Positions 35,156-39,954 of a stretch of DNA of 39,954 bases are shown piece by piece (the stretch's first letter is position 1; each line of letters begins with the position of its first letter). Location of the stretch: NCBI GenBank assembly GCA_016764435.1, contig JAESRX010000071.1:1575-41528 (forward strand), written 5' to 3'. The notes under the pieces are model-generated. The model worked only from the letters and a program-made list of their open reading frames with translations, was not told where the DNA came from and searched no databases. This stretch comes from Flavobacteriaceae bacterium. GTDB taxonomy: Bacteria; Bacteroidota; Bacteroidia; Flavobacteriales; Flavobacteriaceae. Made by a program: the position numbers and the translations under genes.

Positions 35156-35641
35156 ATGGGAAAAGCACTAGTATGTCAAAAAGCAGAATGCGAATGTGAA
35201 CATGGTAATATGCCAGATAAAATAATATCCGTAAGTCAGCACCGGCAATACGTAAACGATGTGGAAGGCGAAGAAAAAATGATCGTTTCTACGATGGATA
35301 TCGGCCAACCTTTTGAAAAGAAAACCTTTGGGACTTGTAAATTACAACCAACCCCAAGTGGCTACAAACCATGCCAACCACAAATAACAAAATGGGAGGA
35401 TTTTTACGATAAAATAACACTTGATAACGGAGGGAATCCCATATTAGAAAACAGCAAAGCCGTCTGCCCCATTGCAGGAGTTGCTTGTATTTCTATTACT
35501 TTTCATGGACAAAAAGGAGAAATGACGGAGCAACATAAAGAGGAAGCCGACCCCGAAGTACAAAGTATGTTAAATCCATTAGCTAGTAGTACGGATGCAC
35601 AGGAAACAGAAGTTAACCACATATTAAATACAACAGAATGA
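35156..35641 (+). CDS. DUF4280 PAAR-like spike-tip protein
   Basis: The 161-residue protein has the DUF4280 pattern: an N-terminal cysteine cluster (Cys7, Cys12, Cys14), then FGTCKLQPTPSGYKPCQPQ (Cys61, Cys73), WEDFYDKITLDNGGNPILEN, and AVCPIAGVACISITFHGQ (Cys104, Cys111). DUF4280 proteins are PAAR-like caps in Bacteroidota T6SS, expected to sharpen the VgrG tip and bind metal through cysteines. The C-terminal tail (about 120-161) is acidic and disordered in appearance. It overlaps the next gene by ATGA (35638-35641), so the following large protein is probably translated from the same ribosomes and delivered through this tip. Confidence 0.86.
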   Translation: MGKALVCQKAECECEHGNMPDKIISVSQHRQYVNDVEGEEKMIVSTMDIGQPFEKKTFGTCKLQPTPSGYKPCQPQITKWEDFYDKITLDNGGNPILENSKAVCPIAGVACISITFHGQKGEMTEQHKEEADPEVQSMLNPLASSTDAQETEVNHILNTTE

Positions 35642-38600
35642 AATATAGTATTATAAACCCAGACGAAGATGTACATATAGAAAAAGGAGGTGCTTATAAA
35701 GAAATTGTAAATTCAGACGGTAAAGCAAGAAGAGAAATATATAAACGCTATTATGTCTTTTTAATACCTGTAAATACATCTGTTAGCTTTAGAATAAAAG
35801 TACTGTTTGCCCTAAATTTAAAAGCTACAGAAAAAAATGTGTATTGGGTTGCGCAAGCATCAAATAAATTCAAAAGCCATAAATGGTCGGGCTGGAAATC
35901 TGGCGATAAAGAAAAGACATTGGCGGTGTACATGACGGACTTAAATAAACTATCTGAGGAGTTTAAAGATGTTTCATACTCCGAAAAAAGCACCAAAGGA
36001 ATAGGTAAAAAATATGTTTTTGCCAAATTATCAAAAAACGAAAAATATTTTGGCGCTATTAATTTCGCTTCAAGTAAATTAGGAAAAGGGATATGGGTAG
36101 AAGGAATTAATTACTTTCCTTCTTGGAAATCCCAAGGTGCGTTTGTAATTGCAGTGGACAAACCACAGATTATGTCGTTTTATGCAAAAAAAAGAATCAG
36201 TACATCAGATCCAAATAGTCAAGAGAAAAACCTGGAATTTATAGCAAAAGACATACAAAACCTAATGGACGAACTTGAATATGGCGCCATTGTAGACCTG
36301 CATATAAAATTGCATAATGTACCGTTTTATGATATAGAACTAACAATTACTATAGAGGGGGAAAATGTGTTAGAAAAAAACATAGCATTAGAGCGAGACC
36401 TCAATAACCCTATTTTAGATTATAATATAGAGCAACGCTATGAGCTTTATATAAGTCCTTCTTGGATAACAGACTTAAAGCACAAGGAAGGCAGTATAAA
36501 ACAAGGAACTATTTCTATTGTTTTAGTGCCAAATAGAGCTATAAGACGTGCACCACATACGGAGGAATACGTTAAAAAACTTAAAAAGGAAATACATTTT
36601 AGCATAAATTATAAAGACGAATGGAATACAGACCAAGACGAAGAAGAATGGATCGCTCAAATAGCCGAAATAAAAGAAGCTACCTTGGTGACTCAAAAAC
36701 ATGAAGAATGCCTTTATACAGCATTGGAGGTGAAAATTGATGGAGAAGAAGATGTTATCATTTTAAAAGAAAGCGGAAATAAAGAGGGTTCTTTAGAAAT
36801 AAACGACACAACACCCATCATAGAAATTATTGCAGGGAACAAGGGAAATAAAAAAACAATTACAATACTTGCAAAGAATTTAGATACCACTGAATGTGTA
36901 AATGAAATGGGATTTAGTAATACCGATACCAAAAGTGGTGCACACACAGGGTATGTTTTTAATACCAATGAACTAGATTATTTAAACGATACTATAAGCG
37001 GAGCTACAGATAAAAATATTTTTAAGGTAGCCCCCAATCTAACATACAAGGTAGATGAAGACGCAGGAACATTAACTATCGATGCAATGTATGGTTATGA
37101 TACATCACATAAATTAAAAGGATTAAAGTACCTACCTGGGGTAGGTTATGACACTTTAATAAGTAGCCTCCCTGACATACATACTTTTCTGATACCTATA
37201 CAAACCTGTAGGTATATCCGTACGCCACTTTTTAAAATTTACCCCGACGATTTATGGACGTTTCATTTGATTTATAATGGTTTAGGAGGAAGTTACTTTT
37301 TTCAAGAAGATGATTCCTATGATGATAAATTATTAAAGGGGGCAGATAAATTACTGAAGAGGTTTTCTGAACATTTAGATGAATATATTATTGAATTATC
37401 TAATGTTTCAGAATCAGAAGGTTTAGTAATGATAGATAAAAAAGATGAAGATACAATTTTCAATAAAATGATTTCTTGGGCTAAAACTTCTATTGGAGGT
37501 GAAGAGGAAGATACTTTATTAATTGCAGGTACAAAATGGATTAAAGATAAGTTGATAGAGTTTTTAAAAGCAGAAGCGGAAAAAAATGCTATTGGATTTC
37601 TTTTACAATATGATAACAAAAATGAAGAAATTAATTATACAGAAGAATACCAAGAGGTGTTTGAAGGTATGATTTTAGCAATGATGACAGTTTCTTTTAT
37701 TTTAGAGATATTGCTTATGTTTTTTTCTGGAGGAAGTACAGCTATATTTAAAGCTAAAAAGGCATTAAAAGCAACAAAAGTAGCTTTTACTAAACAAAAT
37801 TTTAACCCTGCTACTTTTAATAAAATAAAAGAAAAATATAAGGAATTAGGAAAGGCTTATGATGATATTGGATTAAATAAAGAAGTAGATCTTAATTATT
37901 TTGAGTGGGAGGACGTTAAAGGAGATAAGGCAAAAGGTTTTTCTAGCTATAGCATGTCTAAGAGAAAAAAAATAGATATAAATATTGATATTATTTTACC
38001 AAAAACAGGTGTAAATTATGGTACTTATTACGAGAAACAACCTGATGGAAAAGTAAACAGGATACATGAGTTTTCCATAAAAGCAAATCCTTTTTTAGCT
38101 GTTAATATTGATGCAGCAATGAATACGGATCAAATAATAAAAGTAATAAAAAATGTAAACCGATGGATGCAAGGTTTAGAACCTAAAACTTATGACATAA
38201 AAAAAGGTAAAACTATTGATGCCTCTCTCAAATTTGGTTTTGTAGCTATTGGAGCTATAGTAAGCGAACTTAAAGTAAAGTTTAATAGCAATACTAAAAC
38301 ATTTATTATAAAAGACCATGAAAACCAAAAAGAAGAGAAAAAAACAGACGATAAAGTAGTTATAAAAAACGGTGCACGTATAATTGTAGATTTGTACGGA
38401 AAAGGAGAAATGAAAGCCCAAGTAAAATGGGTGCCGTTTTTAAAAGCCTCAGTATCTGCAAAGGTTAATGTTGGAGGCCATGTAGGTGTAAATAATATTT
38501 ATGGCTACGATAGTAAAGGGCCTTATATGCACCAAGAATTTTATTTTTCGGGGCTAAAAGGTACTTTTACCGCGAAAATGATTATTGGGAAGAAAAATGT

Positions 38601-38742
38601 ATTTTCATTTAATTCAGATAATCAAAAAATAAAAAACGGAGAAATAAGTGATAAAACAAAAAAGGAGTTAGAAGAAAATGCAATAGAACCTTATGTAATG
38701 CAAACCCCAAAGTTTTACCCTTTAGATTTAATAAATAATTAA
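35638..38742 (+). CDS. 1034-residue candidate T6SS effector, family not recognised
   Basis: The protein has no signal peptide. The N-terminal two-thirds are mostly beta-rich (for example GKGIWVEGINYFPSWKSQGA, about 150-170) and look like repeated sandwich domains. A strongly hydrophobic stretch at about 677-700 (MILAMMTVSFILEILLMFFS), the only membrane-like segment, is followed by a basic Lys/Ala-rich helix (KAKKALKATKVAF). The last 270 residues are beta-rich, ending with HVGVNNIYGYDSKGP and EFYFSGLKGTFTAKM. Start overlaps the DUF4280 gene stop by 4 bases (ATGA). Two related lipoprotein genes follow 9 and about 80 bases downstream. Cytoplasmic cargo coupled to a PAAR-like tip and followed by lipoproteins is the standard layout of a membrane- or periplasm-acting effector with immunity proteins. 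A pore-forming role is possible but unproven, and no catalytic motif was seen. Confidence 0.72.
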   Translation: MKYSIINPDEDVHIEKGGAYKEIVNSDGKARREIYKRYYVFLIPVNTSVSFRIKVLFALNLKATEKNVYWVAQASNKFKSHKWSGWKSGDKEKTLAVYMTDLNKLSEEFKDVSYSEKSTKGIGKKYVFAKLSKNEKYFGAINFASSKLGKGIWVEGINYFPSWKSQGAFVIAVDKPQIMSFYAKKRISTSDPNSQEKNLEFIAKDIQNLMDELEYGAIVDLHIKLHNVPFYDIELTITIEGENVLEKNIALERDLNNPILDYNIEQRYELYISPSWITDLKHKEGSIKQGTISIVLVPNRAIRRAPHTEEYVKKLKKEIHFSINYKDEWNTDQDEEEWIAQIAEIKEATLVTQKHEECLYTALEVKIDGEEDVIILKESGNKEGSLEINDTTPIIEIIAGNKGNKKTITILAKNLDTTECVNEMGFSNTDTKSGAHTGYVFNTNELDYLNDTISGATDKNIFKVAPNLTYKVDEDAGTLTIDAMYGYDTSHKLKGLKYLPGVGYDTLISSLPDIHTFLIPIQTCRYIRTPLFKIYPDDLWTFHLIYNGLGGSYFFQEDDSYDDKLLKGADKLLKRFSEHLDEYIIELSNVSESEGLVMIDKKDEDTIFNKMISWAKTSIGGEEEDTLLIAGTKWIKDKLIEFLKAEAEKNAIGFLLQYDNKNEEINYTEEYQEVFEGMILAMMTVSFILEILLMFFSGGSTAIFKAKKALKATKVAFTKQNFNPATFNKIKEKYKELGKAYDDIGLNKEVDLNYFEWEDVKGDKAKGFSSYSMSKRKKIDINIDIILPKTGVNYGTYYEKQPDGKVNRIHEFSIKANPFLAVNIDAAMNTDQIIKVIKNVNRWMQGLEPKTYDIKKGKTIDASLKFGFVAIGAIVSELKVKFNSNTKTFIIKDHENQKEEKKTDDKVVIKNGARIIVDLYGKGEMKAQVKWVPFLKASVSAKVNVGGHVGVNNIYGYDSKGPYMHQEFYFSGLKGTFTAKMIIGKKNVFSFNSDNQKIKNGEISDKTKKELEENAIEPYVMQTPKFYPLDLINN

Positions 38743-38751
38743 AAATATAAA

Positions 38752-39705
38752 ATGAAACAACTAATAAGAGTCATACTATTATGTATTATGGTGCAAGCTT
38801 GTGGACAAACGTATAATAAAATGGAAAGAGATAAAAATATGATAACTGCTAATAATTTTGTTGAAGAAACAGAAAAACATGTAAAACATTTTGAGAAAGA
38901 GCCTTATTACAAGATGCATACTGGGTCTCCACAGGATTGTAATTATGAAATTTCGGTAAACGATCTCCCTGTATATAAAAGTTATTCAGGTTTCAAAGAT
39001 TTGACAGGAACTCCAATAAACGAGGCTATATTGAAAAGTGGAGAACAACGGATTACCATAAAAATATTCCCGCCAGAAAAGGATAGTATACTCAGCAAAC
39101 AAGCCAATATGTATTTTAGATTGGTAGAGGTAGATCATATGACCAGTCAATTCGAAGAAAAAAATATTTTAAGTTTTGTATTACCTTCAGATGATGATGG
39201 GGATTTTTCAGGAGCAGGTTTGCCTTATTTTGAAAAAGAATTGGTTTTTAATGCTTCTGTACCTTATGAGGTAAAAGGTTGGAGTGAAAGTCAAAATCTT
39301 TCTAAGTTAGACCAAGATAAATTAAAAGAAAAAGTAATTGATTTTTATAAAAAAACGGGTGTCGAAGAAGTGAAAAAAAACATCGATTTTCTTTTTAATG
39401 CTATGCATAAAAAACAAGTGGAGAGAGCTATTTCAAATTATACTTCCAAGGAAGATTTAGCCGTTATGATTAATGAAATGAAAAGATATGTAAAATATGC
39501 TAAACGTTTTGAATTAACCGAACCATATACAATGAAACTATATGGAAATAACCGTTTAGTTATTTTGGAAGTTTTAATTGGTGAATATAAAGGAGATGGA
39601 GCTCATTCTTTATTTGTACAGAAAGGAGTGGAATCTGGATTTAATAGAGATACCTATTACCTCCACATACCTAAAGGAAAAACAGCATTAGAGATCATAA
39701 GATAG
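38752..39705 (+). CDS. Lipoprotein, candidate immunity protein to the 1034-residue effector
   Basis: The 317-residue protein has a lipoprotein signal (hydrophobic 3-14, VQAC with Cys17) and a mature part that begins with a helical segment (ANNFVEETEKHVKHFEKE). The block EKEPYYKMHTGSPQDCNYEI (about 44-63) opens a beta-rich domain with NDLPVY and SFVLPSDDDGDFSGAGLP. Helical and beta segments follow, ending LHIPKGKTALEII. I do not recognise a named family. The next gene encodes the same start-of-domain pattern (E-P-x-Y-K-x-H), so the two are paralogues. It starts 9 bases after the candidate effector and ends at a terminator. Outer- or inner-leaflet location in the periplasm is expected. Confidence 0.72.
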   Translation: MKQLIRVILLCIMVQACGQTYNKMERDKNMITANNFVEETEKHVKHFEKEPYYKMHTGSPQDCNYEISVNDLPVYKSYSGFKDLTGTPINEAILKSGEQRITIKIFPPEKDSILSKQANMYFRLVEVDHMTSQFEEKNILSFVLPSDDDGDFSGAGLPYFEKELVFNASVPYEVKGWSESQNLSKLDQDKLKEKVIDFYKKTGVEEVKKNIDFLFNAMHKKQVERAISNYTSKEDLAVMINEMKRYVKYAKRFELTEPYTMKLYGNNRLVILEVLIGEYKGDGAHSLFVQKGVESGFNRDTYYLHIPKGKTALEIIR

Positions 39706-39706
39706 T

Positions 39707-39738
39707 AAAAAAAGCCTAACATTGTGTTAGACTTTTTT
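39707..39738 (+). terminator. Terminator after the first immunity-like lipoprotein gene
   Basis: An A-rich left arm (39707-39721, ending CTAACA) pairs with TGTTAG (39725-39730) and CTTTTTT (39732-39738). There is one C-A mismatch and a 3-nt loop, and a T run closes it. It starts 2 bases after the stop codon. Confidence 0.82.
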
Positions 39739-39784
39739 ATTTAAAAGTAATCGTTAATTTCTCATCCATAAATTGTAAAATAAA

Positions 39785-39954
39785 ATGATAAAAAGATATC
39801 TTAAAATTATATTTATTCTCACGTTGTTTCATGCATGTGCACAAGAAAAAAAAGCAATGAGTATCATGGACGAAATAACTTTAGATAACATAGTTGAAAA
39901 ATGGAGGAATAATATTAAACATTACGATGTGGAGCCTTTTTATAAAATACATAG
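39785..39954 (+). CDS. Second immunity-like lipoprotein, 5' part only (cut by right edge)
   Basis: The frame opens at ATG 39785 and is open to the last base (56 codons). It starts MIKRYLKIIFILTLFHACAQ, a lipoprotein signal with FHAC and Cys18. The mature N terminus (IVEKWRNNIKHYDVEPFYKI) aligns with the preceding lipoprotein's KHVKHFEKEPYYKM at the same distance from the lipid-bearing Cys, so this is a tandem paralogue. It follows the terminator of the previous gene and needs its own promoter or read-through. Its 3' end lies beyond the window. Confidence 0.72.
   Translation, partial: MIKRYLKIIFILTLFHACAQEKKAMSIMDEITLDNIVEKWRNNIKHYDVEPFYKIH

Larger units (their letters stand above)
12912..39954. 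other. Type VI secretion system locus, subtype iii (T6SSiii)
   Basis: The span holds the T6SSiii components tssB, C, E, F, G, H, K, N, O, a PKD-type TssP-like gene, R, D and I, followed by effector cargo. The TssJ-L-M membrane-complex genes of subtype i/ii systems are absent, and Bacteroidota-specific TssN/O/R are present, which defines subtype iii. Transcription diverges from the 104-bp tssB-tssE gap. The right boundary lies outside the window. Confidence 0.93.

Overview
The window is AT-rich DNA (roughly one third G+C by eye) from a member of the Bacteroidota, most likely a marine-type Flavobacteriaceae. The evidence is the set of families present: a subtype iii type VI secretion system (T6SSiii, known only from Bacteroidota), TANNTTTG-like -7 promoter elements, a zinc-ribbon-family protein without its cysteines next to a Nif3-like protein, and LpxK. 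No tRNA, rRNA, CRISPR array, intact insertion sequence or integrase was seen.

Region 1 (1-7517, minus strand) is a three-gene envelope module: an NfeD/YqiJ-like membrane protein, a YqiK-type flotillin, and a very large DUF3686 'DNA repair' ATPase that runs off the left edge before its AAA+ domain. Region 2 (7461-12669) is housekeeping. A minus-strand pair (coiled-coil zinc-ribbon-family protein and Nif3-like protein) ends in a clear terminator. It diverges from lpxK and a purine nucleoside phosphorylase, which are followed by an exported thioredoxin-fold protein. A convergent outer-membrane beta-barrel gene closes the region.

Region 3 (12912-39954) is a T6SSiii locus. The sheath genes tssB-tssC run leftward. 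From the same intergenic region the baseplate, ATPase and membrane genes run rightward in tight order: tssE, tssF, tssH/clpV, tssG, tssN, tssK, tssO, a second TssO-like gene, a PKD-domain gene (TssP-like), tssR, and a winged-helix/two-TM gene. After a gene-free kilobase comes a self-contained hcp/tssD unit with a strong terminator, then vgrG/tssI and a 56-residue ORF that looks like a detached spike-tip repeat. The cargo follows: a DUF2931 lipoprotein, a Tle1-like DUF2235 lipase, an unrecognised 313-residue protein, a DUF4280 PAAR-like protein, a 1034-residue unrecognised protein translationally coupled to it, and two tandem related lipoproteins (the second cut by the window edge).

The reading of the locus is as follows. 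TssB/TssC form the contractile sheath around the TssD tube on a TssE/F/G/K baseplate. TssN/O/P/R, and possibly the winged-helix protein, replace the TssJ-L-M envelope complex that is absent here. ClpV recycles the sheath. VgrG with the PAAR-like protein forms the tip that carries the lipase and the 1034-residue candidate effector. The lipoproteins next to each effector gene are the natural candidates for immunity proteins. The 1034-residue protein with its tandem lipoproteins, and the 313-residue protein, are the parts most likely to be undescribed.
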